Made by a program: the position numbers and the translations under genes
Assembly: GCF_014201585.1 (NCBI RefSeq)
Contig: NZ_JACHES010000001.1
Coordinates: 186,001-250,000 of the forward strand
Direction of reading: 5' to 3'
Source of the DNA: Anoxybacillus tengchongensis
GTDB lineage: Bacteria > Bacillota > Bacilli > Bacillales > Anoxybacillaceae
Length of the DNA stretch: 64,000 bases
Notes under the pieces: model-generated
What the model saw: the letters and a program-made list of their open reading frames with translations, nothing else
The model's database searches: none
Told to the model about the DNA's origin: nothing
Part shown: piece by piece, positions 24,608 to 33,695 of the stretch
How the letters are laid out: each line of letters begins with the position of its first letter
How positions within the stretch are numbered: position 1 is the first letter of the stretch

Positions 24608-25861
24608 ATGCGCAAGCCGATTCCGGTTGACGAAGCAATTGAACGAGTCATGAAATGGTGTCAAGAAGGGGAAAAAGAATATGTTTCGTTAGAACAATGC
24701 GATGGGCGCATTTTAGCAGAGCATATTGACGCAACGATGCCAATTCCTTGGTTTGATCGCTCACCATATGATGGTTATGCTCTCTCAGCTGAAGCGACAG
24801 CAGAAGCATCATCTGATCACCCTGTATTATTAGAAGTCGTTGCCACAGTTGGTGCTGGGACGGTTTGGGATGGCTCATTGATGCCAAAGCAAGCGGTGAA
24901 AATTATGACCGGTGCAGCCATTCCAGATGGTGCAAATGCTGTCATCATGGTTGAATTGACGAAGGAAATTGAAAAAGATGGGACGCGTTTTGTAGAAATA
25001 AAAAGAAAAGTGCATGAAGGTGAAAATATTTCGCGTATAGGGGAAGACATGAAGCAGGGTGATGTTGTTGTTGAAAAAGGAACGATGATTCATCCAGGCA
25101 TTGTCGCTGTTTTAGCAACATTTGGATATGATCGAGTGCCTGTTATGAAAAAGCCGAAAGTCGCTATTATTTCAACGGGAAGCGAGCTTCTTCATGTTTA
25201 TGAGCCACTTGAAAAAGGGAAAATCCGAAACAGCAACGCCTACATGCTTCAAGCGCAAATTCGACGCGCGGGTGGAGAGCCGATTTTATTTGGAAAAGTA
25301 GCAGATACATTTGAACATACGTTATACGTCGTACAAAAAGCATTGCGGGAAGCGGATGTTGTCATCACAACGGGCGGGGTATCTGTTGGGGACTTTGATT
25401 ATATGCCTCGCGTATATGAGCATCTAGGAGCGCAATTATTATTCAATAAAGTAGCCATGCGACCAGGAAGTGTAACGTCGGCAGCAATATTTGAAAAGAA
25501 AATGTTGTTTGGACTATCAGGCAATCCTTCTGCATGTTATGTGGGCTTTGAATTATTTGCTCGTCCATTTATAAAAGCGATGTTAGGGCAGTCGAAACGT
25601 TATTTAAAGAGAGCGCAAGCGGTTTTACAAAAAGATTTTTTAAAACCGAACCCATTTACTCGTTTTGTTCGTGCCAACGTATCGTATGATGATGGTATGT
25701 TACACGTGGAACCGGTTGGAAAAGATAAATCAAATATTGTTTCGTCGCTTGTCCAGGCGAACGCCCTGCTCGTCTTGCCAGGAGGGACGCGCGGGTTTCA
25801 AGCAGGGGATCGCGTCGATGTGCTTTTATTCGAGGATGAGGGGGATGATATTTGGCGATGA
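24608..25861 (+). CDS. moeA: Molybdopterin molybdenumtransferase MoeA
   Basis: A 417-residue MoeA of normal length. Visible landmarks are PWFDRSPYDGYAL (residues 47-59), IMTGAAIPDGANAV, ISTGSELL, GGVSVGDFDYMP and LPGGTRGFQAGD near the C terminus. It inserts molybdenum into adenylylated molybdopterin. First gene of a seven-gene operon (moeA-mobB-moaE-moaD-moaC-moeB-fnr) behind two perfect Fnr sites. Its stop overlaps the mobB start. Confidence 0.96.
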   Translation: MRKPIPVDEAIERVMKWCQEGEKEYVSLEQCDGRILAEHIDATMPIPWFDRSPYDGYALSAEATAEASSDHPVLLEVVATVGAGTVWDGSLMPKQAVKIMTGAAIPDGANAVIMVELTKEIEKDGTRFVEIKRKVHEGENISRIGEDMKQGDVVVEKGTMIHPGIVAVLATFGYDRVPVMKKPKVAIISTGSELLHVYEPLEKGKIRNSNAYMLQAQIRRAGGEPILFGKVADTFEHTLYVVQKALREADVVITTGGVSVGDFDYMPRVYEHLGAQLLFNKVAMRPGSVTSAAIFEKKMLFGLSGNPSACYVGFELFARPFIKAMLGQSKRYLKRAQAVLQKDFLKPNPFTRFVRANVSYDDGMLHVEPVGKDKSNIVSSLVQANALLVLPGGTRGFQAGDRVDVLLFEDEGDDIWR

Positions 25862-26355
25862 TTATTTTACAAGTTGTTGGTTATCAAAATAGCGGAAAAA
25901 CGACGCTTATTGAAAAGGTGATTCAACGGTTATGTGAAATCGGATATCGTGTCGGAACATTAAAACACCACGGTCACGAAGGAAAAGTGACGTTGCCGAA
26001 AGAAAAAGACACAACACGTCATGCCCAGGCTGGTGCGGCTGTATGTGCAGTTGAAGGAGACGGTACATTTTTTCTTCACGCAAAAGGAAATTGGACGCTC
26101 AATGAGTTAATTTCTCTCTATAAAACATTTCCGCTCGATGTATTGCTTATTGAAGGATTTAAACATGCATCCTATCCGAAAATCGTTTGTTTGCGTAGTC
26201 GAGAAGATGAGCATTTATTACATTTAAAAAATGTGCTTATTTCAATTAGTTGGCAACGCACGGACGGCTCATTTTTTATTGAAGATGAACAAGCGTATAT
26301 GGAGCACATTATTGCTTATGTAAAGGGGGAAAAACATGTTTGCCATCGTTCGTGA
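25858..26355 (+). CDS. mobB: Molybdopterin-guanine dinucleotide biosynthesis adapter MobB
   Basis: A 165-residue P-loop GTPase: GYQNSGKTTLIEKV (residues 8-21), then HHGHEGKV and LIEGFKHASYPK. It helps MobA in MGD formation. ATG at 25858 is chosen for the ATGA overlap with moeA. It overlaps moaE by 20 nt. Confidence 0.93.
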   Translation: MIILQVVGYQNSGKTTLIEKVIQRLCEIGYRVGTLKHHGHEGKVTLPKEKDTTRHAQAGAAVCAVEGDGTFFLHAKGNWTLNELISLYKTFPLDVLLIEGFKHASYPKIVCLRSREDEHLLHLKNVLISISWQRTDGSFFIEDEQAYMEHIIAYVKGEKHVCHRS

Positions 26356-26791
26356 GCCCATTCATGTAGGGAGTGTAATTGAGGCGGTCGTTGATCGTAA
26401 TGCGGGTGCTATTGTGACGTTTCTTGGCACAGTAAGAGAATTGACGAATGGAAAAAAAACTGTATATTTGCAATATGAAGCGTATGAGTCGATGGCGCAA
26501 AAACAATTAAAGCAAATCGGTGAAGAAATTGTTGCGCGCTTTCCACAAGCAAAAGTAGCGATTGTACATCGTATTGGACGGCTTGATGTTACCGATATCG
26601 CAGTAGCGATTGCTGTTTCCACTCCTCATCGCGCAGATGCATATGAAGCGAATCGCTATGCAATTGAAAGAATAAAAGAGATCGTTCCCATTTGGAAAAA
26701 AGAATATTGGGAAGATGGGGAAATGTGGATTGGTAATCAAAAAGAAACCGTTCGCTACGATGGCGGTGCGCCGAGGGAGGAAGAGGAATGA
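26336..26791 (+). CDS. moaE: Molybdopterin synthase large subunit MoaE
   Basis: A 151-residue protein with GAIVTFLGTVRELTNG near residue 25 and the catalytic-Lys region near IKEIVPIWKKEYWEDGE. It transfers sulfur from MoaD thiocarboxylate to precursor Z. ATG 26336 lies inside mobB after GGGG; its stop overlaps moaD. Confidence 0.95.
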   Translation: MFAIVREPIHVGSVIEAVVDRNAGAIVTFLGTVRELTNGKKTVYLQYEAYESMAQKQLKQIGEEIVARFPQAKVAIVHRIGRLDVTDIAVAIAVSTPHRADAYEANRYAIERIKEIVPIWKKEYWEDGEMWIGNQKETVRYDGGAPREEEE

Positions 26792-27021
26792 TTCGCGTAT
26801 TATTATTTGCATATATAAAGGAGAGGCTAGGTACAGAGGAAGTGATGTTTCATGAGCAACAAATGACTGTTCGGCAACTTCGCGAACGCCTGCAACATGA
26901 ATATGATTTACAAACAGCTCCGTCGCTCATGATTGCGATTAACGAAGAATTTGCAACAGACGATGATATCATATATGCCGATGACGTTGTGGCTCTTATT
27001 CCACCGGTAAGTGGGGGGTGA
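26788..27021 (+). CDS. moaD: Molybdopterin synthase sulfur carrier MoaD
   Basis: A 77-residue ubiquitin-like protein ending PPVSGG, the Gly-Gly tail that is adenylylated by MoeB and thiocarboxylated. It starts in an ATGA overlap with moaE. Confidence 0.95.
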   Translation: MIRVLLFAYIKERLGTEEVMFHEQQMTVRQLRERLQHEYDLQTAPSLMIAINEEFATDDDIIYADDVVALIPPVSGG

Positions 27022-27025
27022 TAAC

Positions 27026-27505
27026 ATGGGAACGTTTACACATTTTAACGAACAAGGTCGGGCAAAAATGGTTGACATTTCTGAGAAGGAGGAAACGATG
27101 CGAACGGCTCGAGCGGTATCTCGTGTCATCGTTTCGAAAGAAGTGTATGAAAAAATTGCACGTTCAGAAGTCAAAAAAGGGGACGTACTCGCCGTTGCCC
27201 AAGTGGCAGGCATTATGGCGGCAAAACGCACGGCTGACTTGATTCCGATGTGTCATCCTCTCTCTTTAACAGGGGTCGACATTTCGTTTACTTGGCAAAT
27301 GAAAGAAGCAAACTATGAGTTGCAAATTGAAGCATTTGTTAAAACAAAGGGAAGTACGGGAGTAGAAATGGAGGCATTAACAGCTGCTTCCGTTTGTGCG
27401 CTAACAATTTATGACATGTGTAAAGCTATTGATAAAGGAATTGTCATTGGTCCAACGTACGTAGTGGAAAAAACGGGTGGAAAGAGCGGAACTTTTAAAA
27501 GATAA
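27026..27505 (+). CDS. moaC: Cyclic pyranopterin monophosphate synthase MoaC
   Basis: A 159-residue MoaC. It has [16 protein letters not shown] (near residue 13), [13 protein letters not shown] (metal/substrate-binding region) and GGKSGTFKR at the C-terminus. It converts cyclo-GTP to cPMP. ATG at 27026 follows a GGGGGG stretch (27012-27018) overlapping the end of moaD. Confidence 0.96.
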   Translation: MGTFTHFNEQGRAKMVDISEKEETMRTARAVSRVIVSKEVYEKIARSEVKKGDVLAVAQVAGIMAAKRTADLIPMCHPLSLTGVDISFTWQMKEANYELQIEAFVKTKGSTGVEMEALTAASVCALTIYDMCKAIDKGIVIGPTYVVEKTGGKSGTFKR

Positions 27506-27516
27506 GAGGGATTGTA

Positions 27517-28527
27517 ATGGAGCGATATTCGCGACAAATATTATTTTCGCCAATTGGTGAAGAAGGACAACAAACGATTCGACATAAACATGTTCTCGTT
27601 GTTGGGGCAGGAGCGCTCGGTTCGGCGAATGCAGATATGTTAGTGCGCGCAGGCGTCGGGCGACTGACAATCGTTGATCGCGATTATGTCGATTGGACGA
27701 ATTTACAGCGGCAAACGTTATATAGTGAAGAAGATGCTGAAAAAGGGTGGCCAAAGGCGATTGCTGCTAAACGTCGTCTTTCTTCTGTAAATCGTGACGT
27801 CCATGTGGAAGCGCTTGTCATGGATATGCAAGATACATCGTTTGATGCACTTTTTGAGCAGCAGATTGACATTATGATTGATGGAACAGATAATTTTGAA
27901 ACACGTTTTCTACTAAATGATTTATCACAAAAATACCGAATTCCATGGGTATACGGTGCTTGTGTGGGAAGTTATGGTCTTTCTTTTACGATCATTCCAG
28001 GGCAAACGCCATGTTTTCGCTGTTTCGTCAATCATTTGCCTTCTTATCATTTGACTTGTGATAATGTTGGTATCGTTTCTCCCGCTGTACAAATGGTAGC
28101 CTCTTATCAAACAGCGGAAGCGTTAAAAATATTAGTTGGAGATGTTGCGGCGATCCGACGTTCGCTCGTTATGTTTGACGTTTGGCAAAATGAACATCGA
28201 TTTTTACGAGTTGATAAATTAAAAAACGAACATTGTCCGTCTTGTGGGAGCAATCGCACATATCCGGCTTTGCAAAGCGAAAAAGCGAAAATGTCCGTCT
28301 TATGTGGACGAGATACGGTGCAGATTCGCCATGTGCATCCATTTCATATAACTGAAATGATGGAGCAAATGAAAGCAAGCGGTCAACAAGTACATGGGAA
28401 CGAGTATTTGTTAATGACCCAACTCGAAGGACATCGTGTCGTTTTATTTGCTGACGGCCGCATGCTCGTGCACGGGACGAAAGATGTCACATTTGCTCGC
28501 TCGTTATACCAAAAATACTTTTCCTAA
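27517..28527 (+). CDS. moeB: Adenylyltransferase MoeB/ThiF family
   Basis: A 336-residue E1-like enzyme. The ATP-binding motif VVGAGALGSANADMLVRAGVG (residues about 30-50), the DGTDNFETRFLLND stretch, the CFRC and CPSCG zinc Cys pairs and a C-terminal extension after residue 255 are visible. It activates MoaD by adenylylation; related proteins activate ThiS. Context (moaD nearby) supports MoeB. The start is 11 nt after moaC. Confidence 0.9.
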   Translation: MERYSRQILFSPIGEEGQQTIRHKHVLVVGAGALGSANADMLVRAGVGRLTIVDRDYVDWTNLQRQTLYSEEDAEKGWPKAIAAKRRLSSVNRDVHVEALVMDMQDTSFDALFEQQIDIMIDGTDNFETRFLLNDLSQKYRIPWVYGACVGSYGLSFTIIPGQTPCFRCFVNHLPSYHLTCDNVGIVSPAVQMVASYQTAEALKILVGDVAAIRRSLVMFDVWQNEHRFLRVDKLKNEHCPSCGSNRTYPALQSEKAKMSVLCGRDTVQIRHVHPFHITEMMEQMKASGQQVHGNEYLLMTQLEGHRVVLFADGRMLVHGTKDVTFARSLYQKYFS

Positions 28528-28542
28528 AAAGGAGGCATACGC

Positions 28543-29232
28543 ATGTCTCAGTTTATTAGCGAAAAAAATTTTGAACAACTAAAAAAGTTGGCCTACAAAA
28601 CGATGAAAGTGAAAAAAGGAATGTTTTTGTTTCAAGAAGGGCAACTTGGCGAAAATTTCTTCGTCGTTCTATCGGGTAAATTTCAAATTAGTAAATTTTC
28701 TGGTGATGGAAAAGAGTTATGTTTACGGTTATGCGGTTCGAATGCTGTTATTGGCGAGCTTATGATTTTTGCCGAGAATGGAAGATATTTATTTAACGGG
28801 CGGGCGTTAGAAGATAGTGAAGTGCTTGCGATTAAAAATGAAGATATTGAAAAAGAGCTGCTTGCCAATCCAGAGTTTGCTGTCGAATTTTTGAAAATGA
28901 TGACCGATCATTTTCGTAAACAACATACGAAATTTCGCGATCTCGTTTTATATGGCAAAAAGGGGGCGTTATATTCTACACTGATTCGTATGGCTAATAG
29001 TTATGGTATTCAGACGAAAGATGGTATTTTATTAGACGTTCCTGTTACACATCAAGATTTAGCGAATTTTAGTTCTACATCTCGTGAAAGTGTAAATCGC
29101 GAATTAAATACATTAAAAAGTAAAGGTATCATTTCTTTCAAAGGAAGAAAAATTATTATTCATAGCTTAGACTATTTAAAAAAGCAAATTAACTGCGAAG
29201 GTTGTCCATCGTCATATTGCAACATTGAATAG
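28543..29232 (+). CDS. fnr: Anaerobic regulator Fnr (Bacillus type, C-terminal Fe-S ligands)
   Basis: A 229-residue Crp/Fnr regulator. It has a cyclic-nucleotide-binding-like fold in the N-terminal half (GQLGENFFVVLSGKFQI), a winged helix-turn-helix near 165-195 (HQDLANFSSTSRESVNRELN) and the C-terminal cluster CEGCPSSYC (Cys218, Cys221, Cys226). C-x2-C-x4-C at the C terminus is the B. subtilis Fnr [4Fe-4S] arrangement, unlike the N-terminal cluster of E. coli FNR. It should bind TGTGA-N6-TCACA, which occurs repeatedly in this island. ATG follows AAAGGAGG. As the last gene of the moeA operon it is likely to amplify its own synthesis without oxygen. Confidence 0.93.
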   Translation: MSQFISEKNFEQLKKLAYKTMKVKKGMFLFQEGQLGENFFVVLSGKFQISKFSGDGKELCLRLCGSNAVIGELMIFAENGRYLFNGRALEDSEVLAIKNEDIEKELLANPEFAVEFLKMMTDHFRKQHTKFRDLVLYGKKGALYSTLIRMANSYGIQTKDGILLDVPVTHQDLANFSSTSRESVNRELNTLKSKGIISFKGRKIIIHSLDYLKKQINCEGCPSSYCNIE

Positions 29233-29262
29233 TCAATAAACATTCAATTTTTTCGAAAGATG

Positions 29263-29278
29263 TGTGACGTGCATCACA
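29263..29278 (+). promoter_or_regulatory. Fnr site and class II promoter of the hemerythrin gene
   Basis: Perfect TGTGA-N6-TCACA. The -10 TACAAT starts at 29300, 29.5 bp from the centre. Confidence 0.88.
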
Positions 29279-29340
29279 CGAAAAATCGTTTTCCTTTTAT
29301 ACAATAAACATGCAAGCACATAAAGAAAAGAGGGATGACG

Positions 29341-29868
29341 ATGGAGTTTTCACCTTGCAGTCTCATTGGAAATGAACCAGTTTCATTATGTCCACCATTA
29401 CAACGACTAAAAGAAGAACACGGCCCATTAAATGAAGAAAAGTATGCCCTTTTTGTTGCTGCAAAAAACATTTACGATGGCAAAGAGCAAGATGTTGTTC
29501 AAGCGCTTATTCGTTTGCGCGAACATGTGCAGCAATTTTTACAACATTTAGATCCGCATTCACGACGAGAAGAGGAAGTATTATTTCCAATGATGGAACG
29601 CTATATTGGCAAACAGTTCGGTCCGATTGCGGTCATGGAATACGAGCATCATGAAGCAAAACAAAATATCGCAACATTTTTACAAAAAACAGAAACAATT
29701 CGTGCGGAAGAAGCAAAACCATTAGCTTCTTATGTAATGAACGCTTATATGATTTTAACCGATCATTTTGCGAAAGAAGAACAAGTGCTTTTTCCGATGG
29801 CTGAGAAGTTGTTATCTCTCGAAGAAAAAGAACAATTAGCAAAAAGAATAAATGAAATCGCAGGCTAA
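29341..29868 (+). CDS. Hemerythrin domain protein
   Basis: A 175-residue protein with a hemerythrin-like four-helix bundle. The iron-ligand candidates are EEHGPL near residue 25, HxxxE patterns in LDPHSRREEEVLFP (about 78-91), YEHHEAKQ and LTDHFAKEEQVLFP. It has two N-terminal Cys (PCSL, SLCP). Related di-iron proteins sense or scavenge O2 or NO, or repair Fe-S clusters under nitrosative stress, as with Ric/ScdA. The perfect Fnr site and its place between fnr and narG suggest protection from NO made by nitrate respiration; that is inference. The second ATG (29341) is chosen because the first one abuts the AGAGGG site. Confidence 0.85.
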   Translation: MEFSPCSLIGNEPVSLCPPLQRLKEEHGPLNEEKYALFVAAKNIYDGKEQDVVQALIRLREHVQQFLQHLDPHSRREEEVLFPMMERYIGKQFGPIAVMEYEHHEAKQNIATFLQKTETIRAEEAKPLASYVMNAYMILTDHFAKEEQVLFPMAEKLLSLEEKEQLAKRINEIAG

Positions 29869-29891
29869 TCCATTGTGGGTTAGTCTTTTTT
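29862..29891 (+). terminator. Terminator downstream of the hemerythrin gene
   Basis: GCTAATCC and GGGTTAGTC pair around ATTGT, followed by seven T. Confidence 0.8.
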
Positions 29892-29930
29892 TATATAATA
29901 TTTCGACATATTTGTGACAATTGAAAAACA

Positions 29931-29946
29931 TGTGAGGTACCTCACA
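29931..29946 (+). promoter_or_regulatory. Fnr site and class II promoter of narGHJI
   Basis: Perfect, fully palindromic TGTGAGGTACCTCACA. The -10 TATAGT starts at 29968, 29.5 bp from the centre. Confidence 0.92.
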
Positions 29947-30011
29947 TTTATTTATCACGTCCCGTTTTATAGTGAAGATAGAAGGATTTCATACGAAGAG
30001 GAGTGAGCGAT

Positions 30012-33000
30012 ATGAAAAAGAAATCACCGTTGTTCAAGCGATGGAACTATGTGAAACCGATTGAACGTCAAGCGGATGGACATAGTGAAGTTACACATCA
30101 AGATCGTGATTGGGAGCAAATATATCGCAGAAGATGGCAACATGACAAAGTGGTGCGCTCAACGCACGGTGTAAATTGTACAGGTTCGTGTAGTTGGAAT
30201 ATTTACGTGAAAGATGGCATCGTGACATGGGAAGGACAAAAGCTTGACTACCCAACGACCGGACCTGATATGCCAGATTTTGAGCCTAGAGGCTGTCCAC
30301 GGGGAGCGAGCTTTTCGTGGTACATTTATAGCCCGCTTCGTGTCAAATACCCATACGTTCGCGGTGTGTTGTTAAATATGTGGCGTGAAGCATTGCAGCA
30401 ACATAAAAATCCGATTGATGCTTGGAAAAGCATCGTTGAAAACCCGGAGAAAGCAAAGCGTTATAAGCAGGCGCGTGGAAAAGGTGGATTTGTTCGTGCG
30501 GAGTGGGATGAAGTATTAAAACTTGTTGCTACTTCTTTACTTTACACAGTAATCAAGTATGGACCGGATCGCAATGTCGGTTTCTCTCCAATTCCAGCGA
30601 TGTCGATGGTAAGTCATGCGGCTGGCGCACGCTTTATGTCATTGATGGGTGGACCGATTTTAAGCTTTTATGATTGGTACGCTGACTTGCCACCAGCTTC
30701 ACCACAAATTTGGGGAGATCAAACGGACGTTCCAGAAAGTAGCGACTGGTATAACGCTGGTTACATTATGACATGGGGATCAAACGTTCCAATGACGCGT
30801 ACTCCAGACGCTCACTTTTTAGCAGAAGTTCGATACAAAGGAACAAAAGTCGTCTCGATTAGTCCAGACTTTGCTGAATCGACGAAGCTAGCGGATGAAT
30901 GGTTGAGCGTTAAACAAGGGACAGACGGCGCCTTAGCGATGGCGATGGGGCATGTTATTTTAAAAGAGTTTTATGTAGATAGGCAAGTACAATACTTTAC
31001 AAACTATGCGAAAACATACACAGATTTTCCATTTTTAGTTACGTTGAAAAAGAAAGAAGATGGGCAATTTGTTGCTGATCGTTTCCTACACGCGTCTGAT
31101 ATTGGACGGAACACGACAAATGGGGAATGGAAACCAGCGCTTTGGAATGAACGAACAAATGATTTTGCGATTCCGAATGGAACAATTGGTTCACGCTGGG
31201 AAAACAAAGGAAAATGGAACTTAAACATGGTAGACGAAGAAACAGAGGAAGCGATCGAGCCGCGACTGACGATGTTAGGCATAGAAGACGAGGTTGTAAC
31301 TATACAAATTCCGTATTTTTCTCATGATGGAAACAAAATTTTAAAACGTGCTGTGCCTGTAAAACGCGTACAAACGGAGCATGAAGAATTATACGTCACG
31401 ACCGTATATGATTTAGTGCTTGCTAACTATGGGGTTGATCGTGGGATCGGTGGTGAAGTAGCGAAAACATACGATGACCTTATTCCGTTTACGCCAGCAT
31501 GGCAAGAAAACATCACAGGTGTGAAGCGCGATCTCGTTATTCAAATTGCGCGTGAGTTTGCGCAAAATGCAATCGATACAAAAGGTCGCTCAATGATTAT
31601 CGTTGGCGCAGGGATTAACCATTGGTTTAACTCAGATACGATTTATCGTGCCGTCTTAAACCTCGTTTTATTCGTTGGTGCACAAGGAGTAAACGGGGGT
31701 GGTTGGGCGCATTACGTTGGTCAAGAAAAGTTGCGTCCGGTAGAAGGTTGGCAAACGATTGCGATGGCACGAGATTGGCAGGCTCCACCAAAACTGCAAA
31801 ACGGCACATCATTTTATTATTTTGCAACGGATCAATGGCGGTATGAGGATACGCCGGTTGGGCAACTCGTCTCACCGCTTGTTAAAAAGGCGCGTTACCA
31901 GCATTATGCCGATTATAACGTCCTTGCGGCGCGTTTAGGTTGGCTCCCTTCATATCCAACGTTTGAGCGAAACGGAATTGATTTGTATAACGAAGCTTTG
32001 GCATCAGGAGCGGAAACAATTGAAGACATTGGCACATACGTAGCAAACCAATTAAAAGAGAAGAAGTTGCGTTTTGCGATTGAAGACCCGGACAACGAGA
32101 AAAACTTCCCGCGTAACTTAATCGTTTGGCGTGCCAACTTAATTTCAAGCTCCGGAAAAGGGCACGAATACTTTTTAAAACATTTGCTTGGTACGTCGCA
32201 CGGATTAATGAACGATGACAAAGATAGCCTCCGTCCGCAAGAAATTACATGGCGTGAAGAAGCGCCAGAAGGAAAATTAGATTTGCTCATTAATCTCGAT
32301 TTTCGGATGGCTGGAACAGCTTTATATTCTGATGTTGTATTACCTGCAGCAACATGGTATGAGAAACATGATTTAAGTAGCACAGATATGCATCCGTTTA
32401 TTCATCCGTTTAATCCAGCGATTGCTGTACCTTGGGAAGCGCGATCAGATTGGGAAATTTTTAAATCGCTTGCGAAAGCAGTGTCACAAGTAGCGGAAGA
32501 AGTAGGAATGGCACCGATGAAAGAAGTTGTAGCGACACCGATTCTTCACGATACGCCACAAGAGTTAGCACAACCGTTTGGAAAAATTAAAGACTGGAGT
32601 AAAGGAGAATGTGAACCAATTCCAGGAAAAACGATGCCACAAATTCACGTCGTTGAACGTGACTATACAAAAATATTTGAAAAAATGACAGCGCTCGGTC
32701 CAAACGTTGTGAAAGCGCCTTTCGGTGTAAAAGGGATGACGTGGTCAGTAGAAGAAGAATATGGAAAATTAAAACGTGTGCTCGGGACCGTTCGTGGTTC
32801 TTCGGTTGCGAACGGTTGCCCGGATATAAGCGATGCGAAAAAAGTAGCTGAAGCGATTTTAACACTTTCATCAACAACAAATGGGCATGTGGCTGTGAAG
32901 GCATGGGAATCGCTTGAAAAGAAAACAAATTTACAACTAAAAGATTTAGCAGAAGAACGGGAAGAAGAATGTTTCACATTTGAACAAATTACAGCGCAAC

Positions 33001-33695
33001 CAAAAACAGTCATTACATCGCCGGCATTTAGCGGATCAGAAAAAGGCGGACGTCGTTACTCGCCATTTACGACAAATGTTGAGCGGCTCATTCCTTGGCG
33101 GACGTTAACAGGGCGTCAATCATTTTATATTGATCATGAGTTAATGCAAGAATTTGGTGAAACAATGGCAACGTTTAAGCCAATTTTGCAGCATAAACCG
33201 TTTCGCAAAAATCGACCAGATATCGAAGGAAAAGAGATTACGCTCAATTACTTAACACCGCACAATAAATGGTCTGTCCATAGCATGTATTTCGATTCAC
33301 AACCGATTTTGACGCTATTCCGAGGCGGTCCAACTATTTGGTTAAGCAAAGAAGATGCAGAAGAAGCAGGAATTCAAGATAACGATTGGATTGAATGTTT
33401 CAACCGAAACGGCGTTGTTGTTGCGCGTGCAGTCGTTTCTCATCGTCTTCCAAGAGGAATTGCATTTATGCATCATGCGCAAGATCGTCACATTAACGTG
33501 CCCGGGTCGAAGTTAACGAACAACCGAGGTGGTACGCACAACAGCCCGACGCGCATTCACGTCAAACCGACGCATATGATCGGTGGTTATGCGCAGTTAA
33601 GCTATGGATTTAACTATTACGGACCGACAGGAAACCAACGCGACTTGAACGTCATTATTCGCAAGTTGAAGGAGGTTGATTGGCTTGAAGATTAA
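30012..33695 (+). CDS. narG: Respiratory nitrate reductase alpha subunit NarG
   Basis: A 1227-residue catalytic subunit that reduces nitrate to nitrite at a bis-MGD molybdenum site in the cytoplasm. The FS0 cluster motif THGVNCTGSC (His52, Cys56, Cys60) is the Nar-type His/Cys ligand set, with a further Cys in EPRGCPRGA. The Mo-ligand Asp lies in SFYDWYADLPPASPQ. It has no Tat signal, as expected for the cytoplasmic Nar type. ATG at 30012 follows GAGGAGTGAG. First gene of narGHJI. Confidence 0.98.
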   Translation: MKKKSPLFKRWNYVKPIERQADGHSEVTHQDRDWEQIYRRRWQHDKVVRSTHGVNCTGSCSWNIYVKDGIVTWEGQKLDYPTTGPDMPDFEPRGCPRGASFSWYIYSPLRVKYPYVRGVLLNMWREALQQHKNPIDAWKSIVENPEKAKRYKQARGKGGFVRAEWDEVLKLVATSLLYTVIKYGPDRNVGFSPIPAMSMVSHAAGARFMSLMGGPILSFYDWYADLPPASPQIWGDQTDVPESSDWYNAGYIMTWGSNVPMTRTPDAHFLAEVRYKGTKVVSISPDFAESTKLADEWLSVKQGTDGALAMAMGHVILKEFYVDRQVQYFTNYAKTYTDFPFLVTLKKKEDGQFVADRFLHASDIGRNTTNGEWKPALWNERTNDFAIPNGTIGSRWENKGKWNLNMVDEETEEAIEPRLTMLGIEDEVVTIQIPYFSHDGNKILKRAVPVKRVQTEHEELYVTTVYDLVLANYGVDRGIGGEVAKTYDDLIPFTPAWQENITGVKRDLVIQIAREFAQNAIDTKGRSMIIVGAGINHWFNSDTIYRAVLNLVLFVGAQGVNGGGWAHYVGQEKLRPVEGWQTIAMARDWQAPPKLQNGTSFYYFATDQWRYEDTPVGQLVSPLVKKARYQHYADYNVLAARLGWLPSYPTFERNGIDLYNEALASGAETIEDIGTYVANQLKEKKLRFAIEDPDNEKNFPRNLIVWRANLISSSGKGHEYFLKHLLGTSHGLMNDDKDSLRPQEITWREEAPEGKLDLLINLDFRMAGTALYSDVVLPAATWYEKHDLSSTDMHPFIHPFNPAIAVPWEARSDWEIFKSLAKAVSQVAEEVGMAPMKEVVATPILHDTPQELAQPFGKIKDWSKGECEPIPGKTMPQIHVVERDYTKIFEKMTALGPNVVKAPFGVKGMTWSVEEEYGKLKRVLGTVRGSSVANGCPDISDAKKVAEAILTLSSTTNGHVAVKAWESLEKKTNLQLKDLAEEREEECFTFEQITAQPKTVITSPAFSGSEKGGRRYSPFTTNVERLIPWRTLTGRQSFYIDHELMQEFGETMATFKPILQHKPFRKNRPDIEGKEITLNYLTPHNKWSVHSMYFDSQPILTLFRGGPTIWLSKEDAEEAGIQDNDWIECFNRNGVVVARAVVSHRLPRGIAFMHHAQDRHINVPGSKLTNNRGGTHNSPTRIHVKPTHMIGGYAQLSYGFNYYGPTGNQRDLNVIIRKLKEVDWLED

